DNA of 64,000 bases from Pedobacter sp. BS3 (GTDB taxonomy: Bacteria; Bacteroidota; Bacteroidia; Sphingobacteriales; Sphingobacteriaceae), in NCBI RefSeq assembly GCF_008274585.1, contig NZ_VTRT01000003.1:1-64000 (forward strand). The letters are read 5' to 3'. This document shows positions 1 through 8,154 of this stretch, piece after piece. Position 1 is the first letter of the stretch. Each line of letters begins with the position of its first letter. The notes under the pieces are model-generated. The model was not told the DNA's origin. It saw nothing but the letters and a program-made list of their open reading frames with translations, and ran no database searches. Made by a program: the position numbers and the translations under genes.

Positions 1-80
1 TAAAGTTCTGAATTTCTTTAATCACAATAGGAATGACCTACATCTTTTTTTACTTACACAAAATTCAAGACACTACCCCG
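1..80. mobile_element. Possible end of an IS256-family insertion sequence
   Basis: Read on the minus strand, the stretch from about 79 down to 50 starts with GGGGTAGTGTC and continues into TTTTGTGTAAGT. Terminal repeats of IS256-family elements typically contain a TTGTGTAA-type core, so this may be one end of such an element whose transposase lies to the left of the window. No transposase coding can be seen in the 80 bases present and the partner end is not in the window. It could also be unrelated AT-rich DNA. Confidence 0.33.
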
Positions 81-94
81 GCCTTTGTCAGGAT

Positions 95-208
95 TTATTT
101 ACTTTTCCTTTTTCCTGCCATCTCTTTGGCAGCTTTGCTTTTTTCTTCTTTAGAAGTGTTTGAGCTTCTTAATTCGTGAGAGGCTTTGCTCTTCTCATCT
201 TTCTTCAT
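95..208 (-). CDS. Small lysine-rich hypothetical protein (37 aa)
   Basis: Encodes a very basic peptide made of two similar Lys/Ser/Ala segments (KKDEKSKASHELRSS and SKEEKSKAAKEMAGKRKSK), suggesting an internal duplication of a roughly 18-residue unit. No membrane segment or known domain is visible; nucleic-acid binding is only a guess from charge. The frame stays open upstream to 295 through an inverted repeat, but the repeated unit starts at the ATG at 208; an ATG at 217 is the alternative. No clear ribosome site. It sits between an IS-like end and the inverted repeat at 227-299. Could be a non-functional reading frame. Confidence 0.4.
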   Translation of the reverse strand: MKKDEKSKASHELRSSNTSKEEKSKAAKEMAGKRKSK

Positions 209-226
209 GTTACGCATAACGGTTCG

Positions 227-299
227 GGGCTTGGCGTTCGGGCGTGAAAGTTCCTGCGGACTTTCACGTTTGAACGTCAGCCCGCCTGACGCCAAGCCC
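227..299. repeat. Nested inverted repeat, attC-like in shape
   Basis: An outer perfect 11-bp pair (GGGCTTGGCGT at 227-237, ACGCCAAGCCC at 289-299) encloses an inner perfect 9-bp pair (CGTGAAAGT at 243-251, ACTTTCACG at 260-268) with an 8-base loop. A folded, two-level hairpin of about 70 bases between two small same-strand genes is the shape of an integron attC site, but the R-box consensus is not convincingly present. It could instead be a terminator-like or REP-like structure of the aldo/keto reductase transcript. Confidence 0.6.
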
Positions 300-334
300 T
301 TGTTGGTGGCTGCCCTTTTCTGTCTGTCGTGGTT

Positions 335-1282
335 TTACTTACTTGCTTTGTCCAACAATTCCAAATCTTCGCTGTCTAATTTCAATTCGGGTGCTGCAAA
401 CAAAGTTTCTAATTGTGCTTTGCTTGTTGCACTTACAATCGTTGCCCCGATGTGTGGTTGTGCCAACAACCAAGCTAATGCAACTGTTGCCTGTTGTGTG
501 TTGTGTTTGCCTGCAACATTGTCTAATGCGTTCAATACTGCAAAACCTTTTTCGTTAAGATATTTTGAAGCACCGCCACCACGAACGCTTTTACTAAAAT
601 CGGCTTCGCTTCTGTATTTTCCTGTTAAGAAACCTGCTGCCAATGACCAATAAGGAAAAACAGTTAAACCGTATTTTTCTACTAACGGTAAGTATTCCGT
701 TTCATATTTTGTTCGCTCCACTAAATTGTAATGCGGTTGCAAGGCTACATATTTCGGAAAGCCGTTTTTCTCGGAAACCTCAAATGATTGTTGCAAACGT
801 TCGGGTGAAACGTTGGAAGCTGCGATGTAACGCACTTTTCCTGCTTTTACAATTTCATCGTAAGCCGATAATGTTTCTTCAATAGGTGTTACATTGTCGT
901 CAAAATGGGTGTAATACAAATCAATGTAGTCTGTTTGTAAGCGTTGCAGACTTTCGTCCACTGATTTTAAGATGTGTTTTTTGCTGATGTCAAAACCGTG
1001 TTCTTTTGTTTCTGAACCTACTTTTGTAGCAATTACTAAATCCTTGCGGTTTCCTCTTGCTTTGAGCCAATTTCCAATTATGGTTTCCGACTGTCCGCCT
1101 TTTCCGTTTACCCACCACGAATAAGTGTCTGCAGTATCAATAAAGTTGAACCCTGCACCTGCAAAAGCATCTAAAATTTCAAATGATTTTTGCTCGTCTA
1201 ATGTCCAACCAAATACATTTCCGCCAAAATTGATACGACTTACTTCTAAATCTGTATTGCTGATTTTAATTTTTGTTGCCAT
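335..1282 (-). CDS. Aldo/keto reductase
   Basis: A 315-residue cytoplasmic TIM-barrel oxidoreductase of the aldo/keto reductase superfamily, expected to reduce aldehydes or ketones with NADPH. The catalytic tetrad is readable: Asp49 and Tyr54 in FIDTADTY, Lys87 in IATKVG and His126 in LYYTHFDD; the motif PYWSLAAGFLTGKY is typical of the YajO/YghZ-like branch. Length is normal for the family. It is the last gene of the twelve-gene minus-strand cluster, 19 bp after the quinone reductase gene, and is followed by the inverted repeat at 227-299. Substrate unknown. Confidence 0.93.
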   Translation of the reverse strand: MATKIKISNTDLEVSRINFGGNVFGWTLDEQKSFEILDAFAGAGFNFIDTADTYSWWVNGKGGQSETIIGNWLKARGNRKDLVIATKVGSETKEHGFDISKKHILKSVDESLQRLQTDYIDLYYTHFDDNVTPIEETLSAYDEIVKAGKVRYIAASNVSPERLQQSFEVSEKNGFPKYVALQPHYNLVERTKYETEYLPLVEKYGLTVFPYWSLAAGFLTGKYRSEADFSKSVRGGGASKYLNEKGFAVLNALDNVAGKHNTQQATVALAWLLAQPHIGATIVSATSKAQLETLFAAPELKLDSEDLELLDKASK

Positions 1283-1301
1283 ACTTTTTATTTTATAATT
1301 G

Positions 1302-1892
1302 TTAGATTATTTGTTCCAAATGTTGCTGATACGCCTGCCTGTATGCTTCAATTCTTTCGGGTGTTCCACCTTTTGCGACATCATAAAAATGCATACCGTC
1401 CAATTGGGTTAAGCCTACAAATTTCATGGCAATATGAAATCCATATAGAACTCCTTTGTCAGGCGAAAAGCCGTACATAATTTCACCCGGTATGGTAAAT
1501 GCACCTTCCGGAGCATTCCAGCTGCTGGTAACCATGTATTTTCTTCCTTGCAACAAACCACCTGTACCATAGTTGTACTCCGGATTGCTGTGCGTACGGC
1601 CATCACTTTTGTAGATGGTACCGCGTCCCTGTTGGAAAACGTCATCAATAAAGAGTTTCAGTCTATTCGGAACCTGAAACCACCAAATCGGCGTGTGGAA
1701 GATGATAATATCTGCCCAGACAAAATTTTCAATTTCCTTTGCCGTGTCATACTCTTCCCCCGTCTTGGTGATTCGGACCTCAAATCCGTTTTCTGTCAAA
1801 AAACCTGAAGTCCAATCCGTTAAGGTATTGTTGAATTTTCCTCCACTTTCATCATAAACTTGTCCTCCGTTAATAATCAATACTTTTTTCAT
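1302..1892 (-). CDS. mdaB: MdaB-like NAD(P)H:quinone oxidoreductase
   Basis: A 196-residue flavodoxin-fold protein that matches the modulator of drug activity B family: start MKKVLIINGGQ, the loop TPIWWFQVP and the flavin-site stretch TSSWNAPEGAF. Family members carry out two-electron NADPH reduction of quinones, avoiding semiquinone formation. In E. coli MdaB works with the quinol monooxygenase YgiN; a YgiN-like ABM gene is in this same cluster (8957-9244), which supports a quinone redox role here. Soluble, full length. It lies 29 bp downstream of the MBL hydrolase gene and is probably co-transcribed. Confidence 0.9.
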   Translation of the reverse strand: MKKVLIINGGQVYDESGGKFNNTLTDWTSGFLTENGFEVRITKTGEEYDTAKEIENFVWADIIIFHTPIWWFQVPNRLKLFIDDVFQQGRGTIYKSDGRTHSNPEYNYGTGGLLQGRKYMVTSSWNAPEGAFTIPGEIMYGFSPDKGVLYGFHIAMKFVGLTQLDGMHFYDVAKGGTPERIEAYRQAYQQHLEQII

Positions 1893-1921
1893 CTTTTCTT
1901 TATTTATTATTTACGTGATTT

Positions 1922-2860
1922 TTATCTCAAGATAAATCCCTTTTTCATGATTCCTTTTTTGATAAGCTGTGGCTGAATAATATCATCATGGCTTACTATC
2001 AGTTGGACTCCTTTAGACGGAAGTTGATTAAGCCAGTCCAGTTGATATTGGATTCTTACGGCATCTTCACCAATGCGTTTGACTTGCGATGCGGGTTTCT
2101 GTTTGCGTTCTTCTATACCGACATAGCTCCAGCTGACATCTCCCGTAAAGATGTATTCTTTACCGTTTTCAAATTGGGTGTATACCATAATTTCGCCAGG
2201 TGTATGTCCCGGAGCCTTGATTAAAACAATACCGGGAGCTACCGGAAGTACATCGTAAAAATCTACGGTAACAAAGTTTTTCACTTTTTCTATATCTGTT
2301 TTCAGTTGGGGCATCTGCGGTTTGTTGACCAAGGTGTTGAGCATCTGATAGGTAAGGATAGTCTTGGGGGCAATTTCATCAAAGTATTTTGTACGTAAAA
2401 CACCTGCAACATGGTCGCCGTGTTCATGTGTGATGAGAATTTTCACAGCTTGTCTCAGGGCCTGTTGAACGCTGTCATTTGCCGATGGAAAGTACGGTTG
2501 TTTCTTTCCGTTTCCGAAAAATTCATGCACTTCTTCATCCATTCCGGCATCCAACATAATTGTGGAATGCGGAAAGACAATCTGATAAGCGGTTCTTGCC
2601 TGAATATACGGTTCATCGGTGCCGCCTTCTACGGTTTGTGCAAACGTACGGGGGCTTTCGGCAAATTTGATGTAGCGTATTTCGGTGGCTTTTTCGCCTT
2701 GAATGGTATTGGCTTCCAGCCGGATTTTTGCCAGCAAATCGTCATTGTATTGAATTTCCGGAAAGGTTAAATTTAGGGTTTCCTGAGCAGTCAAAGAATT
2801 GTGAAACAAACCCGAAAGCAACACAAAAAGAATACTGATTTTTAAATAGATATTATTCAT
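1922..2860 (-). CDS. Exported MBL-fold metallo-hydrolase
   Basis: 312 residues with an N-terminal signal peptide (hydrophobic ILFVLLSGLF, cleavage near LTAQE). The metallo-beta-lactamase fold is marked by THEHGDH (HxHxDH, two zinc sites), APGHTPGE, the bridging Asp in FTGDVSW and a late VSHDD. Such proteins hydrolyse lactones, thioesters, phosphodiesters or beta-lactams; nothing here separates those. The class B beta-lactamase signature is not obvious, so a general periplasmic hydrolase is the safer call. Neighbours are MdaB and an SDR in the same direction with short gaps, consistent with one operon. Confidence 0.88.
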   Translation of the reverse strand: MNNIYLKISILFVLLSGLFHNSLTAQETLNLTFPEIQYNDDLLAKIRLEANTIQGEKATEIRYIKFAESPRTFAQTVEGGTDEPYIQARTAYQIVFPHSTIMLDAGMDEEVHEFFGNGKKQPYFPSANDSVQQALRQAVKILITHEHGDHVAGVLRTKYFDEIAPKTILTYQMLNTLVNKPQMPQLKTDIEKVKNFVTVDFYDVLPVAPGIVLIKAPGHTPGEIMVYTQFENGKEYIFTGDVSWSYVGIEERKQKPASQVKRIGEDAVRIQYQLDWLNQLPSKGVQLIVSHDDIIQPQLIKKGIMKKGFILR

Positions 2861-2872
2861 AATTTCAATTAA

Positions 2873-3667
2873 TTAAAAAGCACTATTTACCACACCGCCA
2901 TCCACTCTCAGGGCAGCTCCGGTAGTAGCAGATGACAACGGGCTTGATATATATACGATTAAGTTGGCGACCTCTTCGGGTTCGGCGAAACGTTCAATGA
3001 TGGATGAAGGTCTTTTTTCTCTGATAAATTCCAATGAAGCTTCAACCTCTGAAATGCCTCTTTCTTCTGCCAGTTTTTTCATTCCCGCATGATTTCCGGC
3101 AGACCAGGTAGGTCCGGGAAGAACGGCATTTACAGTAACATTTGTTCCACTCAGGTATTTTGCCAAACCACGGCTTAGTGCGAGATAGGCTGTTTTGGTG
3201 ACGCCATACAGAATCATATCATCCGGAATATTGATAGCTGATTCGCTGGAAAGAAAAATGATTCTGCCCCAGTTTTTTGCTTTCATTTTCTGAACATAAA
3301 AACGGGAAAGACGCACACCGCTCATCACGTTTACTTCAAAATCCTGAAACCAGGCTTCATCATCGGTAGATTCAAACGGTTGCGGACTGTAAGTGCCGAC
3401 ATTGTTGATGAGAATGTCCACTTCGGGAAGTTTTTCCAAGAGTGCAACCACTTCTTCCACTTTGCTAAAATCCGCCGCAATTCCATGCACATCGGCATCA
3501 CGAATATCTTTTTTGATTTCGACAATAACTTCTTCTATTTTAGCCAGATGACGGCCATTGATGTATACTTTTGCGCCTTCTTTGAGCAATCCTTTTGCTG
3601 TTGCTAAACCAATTCCATCTGTGGAACCGGTCACCAAAGCTGTTTTATTCTTTAACTGTAAATCCAT
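2873..3667 (-). CDS. Short-chain dehydrogenase/reductase
   Basis: A 264-residue classical SDR: glycine motif TGSTDGIG near residue 14, NNVGTY at the end of strand 4, the catalytic Ser in FLSSES and YGVTK for Tyr and Lys. C-terminus ends with the usual substrate-lid and dimer region (SSATTGAALRVDGG). The Arg in INGRH after the second strand suggests preference for NADP(H). Cytoplasmic, substrate unknown. It lies 12 bp upstream of the MBL hydrolase gene in the minus-strand cluster. Confidence 0.93.
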   Translation of the reverse strand: MDLQLKNKTALVTGSTDGIGLATAKGLLKEGAKVYINGRHLAKIEEVIVEIKKDIRDADVHGIAADFSKVEEVVALLEKLPEVDILINNVGTYSPQPFESTDDEAWFQDFEVNVMSGVRLSRFYVQKMKAKNWGRIIFLSSESAINIPDDMILYGVTKTAYLALSRGLAKYLSGTNVTVNAVLPGPTWSAGNHAGMKKLAEERGISEVEASLEFIREKRPSSIIERFAEPEEVANLIVYISSPLSSATTGAALRVDGGVVNSAF

Positions 3668-3685
3668 TATATGATATTTTATAGG

Positions 3686-4798
3686 TTATGGTAATGCTAT
3701 TTTGTATGCAGTATAGGGATATTCCGTTTTGTCCACACCGTTGTTCCACTGCGGAAGACGCTGTAATTGTGAATCGGAAAAATAAAGAAATCCATCGCTG
3801 CCGATGCCCAAAGAATCCGGCCAGTGGAGACGTTTGTCTTTTACCAATACTTTTAATTCCCCTTTGGGAGTCAGGTAAGAAATCGAATGTGATTCGGAAG
3901 TAGTGAGGTAAATATTTCCTTTTTTATCGGCGATTAAACCGTGCGTAACACCCACTTTGGCAACGGTTTCTACTTTGCTTTCTAGTGCTTCTTCGGAAAG
4001 ATTTTTATCGGCTAGGTATCGGGTTTCAATACGGAAAAGTTCCCGTTTATTGATCGGTTTGAAATAGAAATACTTGAAGTCATCTGTTAAAGCGATTCCA
4101 TTGACATTGGAGGAAAAAGGCTTTCCGTTCTTATCTTTCATTTCCACTCCATCATAATTTAAACTAATGTTGTCAGCCTTCGTAAATTTAGTATTTACTA
4201 AAACAGTTCTCGCTTCATCCGTGTTTAAGTCTAAAATAACGATAGCCGCTTGTGCAGGATCTGAAAGATAAGCAACGTTGTTTTTCAAATCTATACGGAC
4301 GTCATTTAACGCGGATTTAGAAAAGTCCAGGTTTTTAAAAGAATACACTTTTTCTACCTGATTGGTTTGGGTGTTGATTTTTACGAGCTTAAATAGCCCT
4401 TTATCATTGCTGCTGCCATCAGCAAAAATATTTCCGGAAGCCGCAGGTTTGGAGTCTAAAACCCAAAGATTATCTTTTGCATCCACAAAAATATCCTGAA
4501 CCCGTAAAAAGGAGTTTTTGTAGTTACCTTTTGTATTCCATGACAAAGTTGGATATGCAGTTATCTTCCCATTTTTTTCTTCTGCTAAAGCCAGATTGCC
4601 GTTGCCATCATAATTCGGGAAGGAAACAAAGACCCTGTCTTGCGAATTGATACTTAAGCCGATGACCATTTCTTTTTCAAAATGGGCGAAAGGAATCAGT
4701 TCCTGAGCAGAAACCGTATTCATAAGGTTAAGTGCCGAAACAATAAAAATGATGATGGGCAATTTCAAATCAGTATTTCCAAACGTTCTATATTGCAT
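3686..4798 (-). CDS. Yellow/MRJP-like secreted beta-propeller protein
   Basis: 370 residues resembling the major royal jelly protein/Yellow family found in bacteria, a six-bladed propeller related in fold to SMP-30/gluconolactonases. Recognisable pieces are VFVSFPNYDGNG, DNLWVLDSK, NDVRIDLKNNVAYLSD, GVTHGLIADKKGNIY and GIGSDGFLYFSD. A hydrophobic signal segment (IIIFIVSALNLMNTVSA) ends before QELIPF. Oddly, that signal is preceded by MQYRTFGNTDLKLP, which reads like the first residues of an aldo/keto reductase, so the start looks chimeric. The ATG follows the stop of the upstream Gfo/Idh gene after two bases, so translation is probably coupled. Confidence 0.8.
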   Translation of the reverse strand: MQYRTFGNTDLKLPIIIFIVSALNLMNTVSAQELIPFAHFEKEMVIGLSINSQDRVFVSFPNYDGNGNLALAEEKNGKITAYPTLSWNTKGNYKNSFLRVQDIFVDAKDNLWVLDSKPAASGNIFADGSSNDKGLFKLVKINTQTNQVEKVYSFKNLDFSKSALNDVRIDLKNNVAYLSDPAQAAIVILDLNTDEARTVLVNTKFTKADNISLNYDGVEMKDKNGKPFSSNVNGIALTDDFKYFYFKPINKRELFRIETRYLADKNLSEEALESKVETVAKVGVTHGLIADKKGNIYLTTSESHSISYLTPKGELKVLVKDKRLHWPDSLGIGSDGFLYFSDSQLQRLPQWNNGVDKTEYPYTAYKIALP

Positions 4799-4800
4799 GA

Positions 4801-5856
4801 TTATTGATTTTTTAGGTAAATAATCTTTCCTTCTTCTACGCTTTTGCGGACAGCGTCCATCACGAGCATATTTTGGTAGCCTTCAAAACCCGTCATGGGC
4901 GAGGGTTTGCTGTTTCTGAAATTTTGAAAAACAGCTTCAAAATAGTTGTAATAATTTCCGTCTTCGGTCGGAATCGTTTCGGAGATTTTCTGACCGTTTT
5001 CCATATAAGTCAGTGTTCCCTGTTCCGAAGCATCCTCCAAACTCCAAGATGTAGATTTCGGTTTTTCGCCTTTTAATAAACGTTCTTCCTGAATATCGGA
5101 ACGCGATTTCAGAAAACTCCCTTTCGTTCCATGAATGATATATCCGGGCTGATTGCTCAGCGAAATATCCGTACCGCGGATCTTTACCCTTTTATCGGGA
5201 TAATACAAAATCGCTTCAAAATAATCTTCCACCGGAGAATGCGGGCGGAATGCGGCAAAATCCGCAAACACTTTTTCCGGCAGACCGAACAATTTTACGG
5301 CTTGATCGGTAACGTGAGAACCTCTGTTATTAAATTCACCTCCACTTAATTTTTCTTCGGTATGGAAAGCACCACGAATTTCTGGCAGGTATATATCGTA
5401 AGAAAGTGTTGCCTCTTTTATCTCACCCAATTTACCGGATTTGATCACTTTTTCTACCGTTAAAAAATCGCTGTCGAATCTTCTGTTCTGATAAACATAA
5501 AGTTTTAATTTTTTTGCTTTTGCAAGGTCATCCAATTCTTTGGCTTGCGCTGCGGTATTTGTAAAAGCTTTTTCTACAATAGCTGATTTTCCTGCTTCCA
5601 GAACTTGTTTGGCTAATTCGTAATGTGTTCCGATGGGCGTATTGACTACTACCAATTCCACTTCGGAATCGGCGAGAATTTCCTCCAGCGTAGTGTAAGA
5701 CCGGGTATAAGGATAATCGTTCTGAATTTTCTTTTTGCTTCGTTCCAAAGCACCAATTAATTGGAAACCCGGATGCAAATCCAAAAAAGGCGCAAAAAAA
5801 ACAGAACCCGAAAATCCGTAACCGAGAATGACCGTATTTATTTTTTGTTGAGACAT
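4801..5856 (-). CDS. Gfo/Idh/MocA-family oxidoreductase
   Basis: 351 residues with an N-terminal Rossmann domain (VILGYGFSGSVFFAPFL, then NTPIGTHYELAKQVLEAGK) and the EK motif in the form VEKAFT near residue 93, followed by the C-terminal alpha/beta domain. Family members oxidise or reduce sugar, inositol or related substrates with NAD(P). Full length compared with YvaA/YdgJ-type members. It sits between the MFS gene and the propeller-protein gene; the start is ATG at 5856, 10 bp after the MFS stop. Substrate cannot be stated from sequence. Confidence 0.92.
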   Translation of the reverse strand: MSQQKINTVILGYGFSGSVFFAPFLDLHPGFQLIGALERSKKKIQNDYPYTRSYTTLEEILADSEVELVVVNTPIGTHYELAKQVLEAGKSAIVEKAFTNTAAQAKELDDLAKAKKLKLYVYQNRRFDSDFLTVEKVIKSGKLGEIKEATLSYDIYLPEIRGAFHTEEKLSGGEFNNRGSHVTDQAVKLFGLPEKVFADFAAFRPHSPVEDYFEAILYYPDKRVKIRGTDISLSNQPGYIIHGTKGSFLKSRSDIQEERLLKGEKPKSTSWSLEDASEQGTLTYMENGQKISETIPTEDGNYYNYFEAVFQNFRNSKPSPMTGFEGYQNMLVMDAVRKSVEEGKIIYLKNQ

Positions 5857-5866
5857 GAATGTTTTT

Positions 5867-7051
5867 TTATTTAATTTTATTTAAAACAAATTTTGTTCCT
5901 ATAAAATGTACGATTAAAATGACAATACCGAAAAATAATCCCGCTACCGAAACGCCTAACCATTTATAATATTGCCAAAGCAGGCTGCCGATGAATGTTC
6001 CGAAAGCGCCCCCTACGAAATACCAAACCATATAGACCGTATTGATACGGTTTCTTGCGGAAGGATTTCCTTCAAAAATGATGGTCTGATTGGTAATGTG
6101 TACTGATTGTACGCCCAAATCCAAAACAAATGCACCAATGATGATTCCGATTAAGCTCCGGGAAGAAAAACCGAGAACTATCCATGCAAAGATGATCACC
6201 AAAGTTCCAGTATAGATGATGGTGTTTTTATTAAAGCGGTCGCTGAGCCTCCCAACGAAAGAAGCTACTGTAGCGCCTGCGATGCCGACCAGCCCCAATG
6301 AACCCGCCACATCACTTCCCATGTGGAACGGCTCGCCTTCCAATAGAAAAACCACCGTTGTCCAGAAAATCGTAAAAGCTCCAAAGTCAAATGCTCCGCG
6401 AACTGAAGCCAGACGAAGTTTCGGAATGCTCACAAACTGCTTTGTAATAGATTTTAAAAGCTGAGGATAAGTTCCTTTAAAGTCGGGATAGATTTCAGGT
6501 AAAAATTTCAATAGAGCGAAAAATAAAGCGGCCATGATGCCGGCTGCAATAAGAAACATTTCCTGCCAGCCGAGATGTGCTCCCACAAAACCACTTAACG
6601 TTCTTGACCCCAAAATCCCAATGAACATGCCCGTCATTACCGTACCAATGGCTGCACCACGTTTTTCGTCTTCGGCAAGTTGCGCCGCCATGGGTACCAT
6701 GACCTGCGGAACCACCGATGTTAGGCCAATAAAGAAACTTGCCATTTTTAGTTGAAATGGTGTTTGTGAATATGCTGCTGCCAGAAGTGCTGCAATAATG
6801 AAAAAGAAATCTATCAGAATCAATCTTTTCCTCCTCAGCATATCGCCAAGCGGAACTATGAGAAACAGCCCGACAGCGTAGCCCACCTGTGTCAGCATGG
6901 GAACGGAAGAAATTTCCAATTCACTGACGTTGAAGTATTTCGCCATCAGACCGAGAAGCGGCTGGTTGTAATAATTATTGGCAACCACCAATCCGGTAGT
7001 TGCCGCCAGTAGAAACAGAAGCCCTTTGCTGAGTGTTTGATTTACTGTCAT
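5867..7051 (-). CDS. MFS transporter, probable drug or metabolite exporter
   Basis: 394 residues with about twelve hydrophobic segments; the opening ANNYYNQPLLGLMAKYF and the loop GDMLRRKR after TM2-3 match the YnfM/AraJ-like exporter branch of the major facilitator superfamily. Inner membrane. Its ATG overlaps the stop codon of the upstream alpha/beta hydrolase gene (TAATG arrangement at 7049-7053), so the two are translationally coupled. In the cluster it may export a product or the toxic substrate of the oxidoreductases; that is inference. Confidence 0.92.
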   Translation of the reverse strand: MTVNQTLSKGLLFLLAATTGLVVANNYYNQPLLGLMAKYFNVSELEISSVPMLTQVGYAVGLFLIVPLGDMLRRKRLILIDFFFIIAALLAAAYSQTPFQLKMASFFIGLTSVVPQVMVPMAAQLAEDEKRGAAIGTVMTGMFIGILGSRTLSGFVGAHLGWQEMFLIAAGIMAALFFALLKFLPEIYPDFKGTYPQLLKSITKQFVSIPKLRLASVRGAFDFGAFTIFWTTVVFLLEGEPFHMGSDVAGSLGLVGIAGATVASFVGRLSDRFNKNTIIYTGTLVIIFAWIVLGFSSRSLIGIIIGAFVLDLGVQSVHITNQTIIFEGNPSARNRINTVYMVWYFVGGAFGTFIGSLLWQYYKWLGVSVAGLFFGIVILIVHFIGTKFVLNKIK

Positions 7052-8055
7052 TAATTTTTCAAAAATTGTTTCATTGGCTGGATAAAGCGGTCAAATGCTT
7101 CTATGTGCGGCAAGTGCCCTACATTGTCTAATTCCACCAACTGTGAACCTGAAATTTTTTGTTGCGTTTTTTTTCCGAGTGTTTGGTATTGTCCCATTTT
7201 ATCTGCTACTTCCGGATCTTTTACACCAGCTTTGCCAATGGCTGTTCGGTCTCTGGTACCGATAATCAAAAGCGTTGGAACTTTTATATTCTGAAATTCA
7301 TAGACCACCGGTTGCGTGAAAATCATATCGGAAGTTTTCGCATTAACCAATGCAACTTTTGGATAATCCGGATGTTTCACCCAGCCGGTAAGCAGGTACA
7401 CCCATTCGTCGTATTCTGGTTTCCACTTATTGTCGTAATAAAATCCCAGCTGATATTTTTTGGTCGTTTCATAATCAGCCTTCAATTCCTTTCCATAATT
7501 TGCATCAATGGAAGTGTAAGGAGCTACTAATTTCCAATCTTCCAAACCAAGCGGATTTTCCAGAATCAGTTTTTCAACCGTTTCGGGATACATCAATGTA
7601 AAACGCGTGGCAATCATCCCACCCATGGAATGACCTAACAAGTAGATTTTATTGATTTTTAATTCATCCAACACGGCTTTGGTATTTTGTGCAAGCTGTT
7701 GAAATGTAAACTGATAGTCAGTCGGTTTTGATGATTTTCCAAAACCGATTTGATCGGGCACCACCACACGATAACCTTCTTTTGTGAGGGCTTCAATAGT
7801 GGTTTTCCAATAAGCACCGTTGAAGTTTTTACCGTGCAACAAAACAATGGTTTTCCCATTTGGCTTTTCAGGATTTATGTCCATATACGCCATTTTCAAC
7901 GCTTCGTTCTGCGATTTGAAATTCAGGTAATGCACTTCGTAGGGATATTCGTAATTGGTAAGCATAATATCCAGAACGGGACGTTGCTGTGCCATTGCCA
8001 TATTTATAGAAACCAAACACAATAGGAATGTTGTGTATTTCTTTATTGTCATCAT
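7051..8055 (-). CDS. Exported alpha/beta hydrolase
   Basis: About 334 residues from the ATG at 8055, chosen because it puts a signal peptide (KKYTTFLLCLVSINMAMAQ) at the N-terminus; an upstream ATG at 8079 adds eight charged residues. The fold is shown by LLHGKNFNGAYW (oxyanion loop), the nucleophile elbow GHSMGG, IIGTRDRTA for the acid region and the final His in VGHLPHIE. Related proteins include haloalkane dehalogenase-like and epoxide hydrolase-like esterases. Periplasmic. Stop overlaps the MFS start. Substrate unknown. Confidence 0.9.
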   Translation of the reverse strand: MMTIKKYTTFLLCLVSINMAMAQQRPVLDIMLTNYEYPYEVHYLNFKSQNEALKMAYMDINPEKPNGKTIVLLHGKNFNGAYWKTTIEALTKEGYRVVVPDQIGFGKSSKPTDYQFTFQQLAQNTKAVLDELKINKIYLLGHSMGGMIATRFTLMYPETVEKLILENPLGLEDWKLVAPYTSIDANYGKELKADYETTKKYQLGFYYDNKWKPEYDEWVYLLTGWVKHPDYPKVALVNAKTSDMIFTQPVVYEFQNIKVPTLLIIGTRDRTAIGKAGVKDPEVADKMGQYQTLGKKTQQKISGSQLVELDNVGHLPHIEAFDRFIQPMKQFLKN

Positions 8056-8154
8056 TTTTCTGTTTTTACGTATCTTCATTTATCTTCTTTCCCAATATGA
8101 ACGGATAAAATGGCAGCACTATCAATGTCTTAACCCCACCAACCGATAGTATTA

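Noticed and set aside
227-299. True integron attC site
   Set aside because: The shape fits, but convincing RYYYAAC/GTTRRRY boxes are not present and no integrase is in the window; kept only as an attC-like repeat.
186-653. Plus-strand reading frame over the aldo/keto reductase gene
   Set aside because: It is the antisense shadow of a gene with a complete catalytic tetrad and has no domain of its own.
1922-2860. Metallo-beta-lactamase resistance gene
   Set aside because: Only general MBL-fold motifs are visible; the context is metabolic, so antibiotic resistance is not supported.
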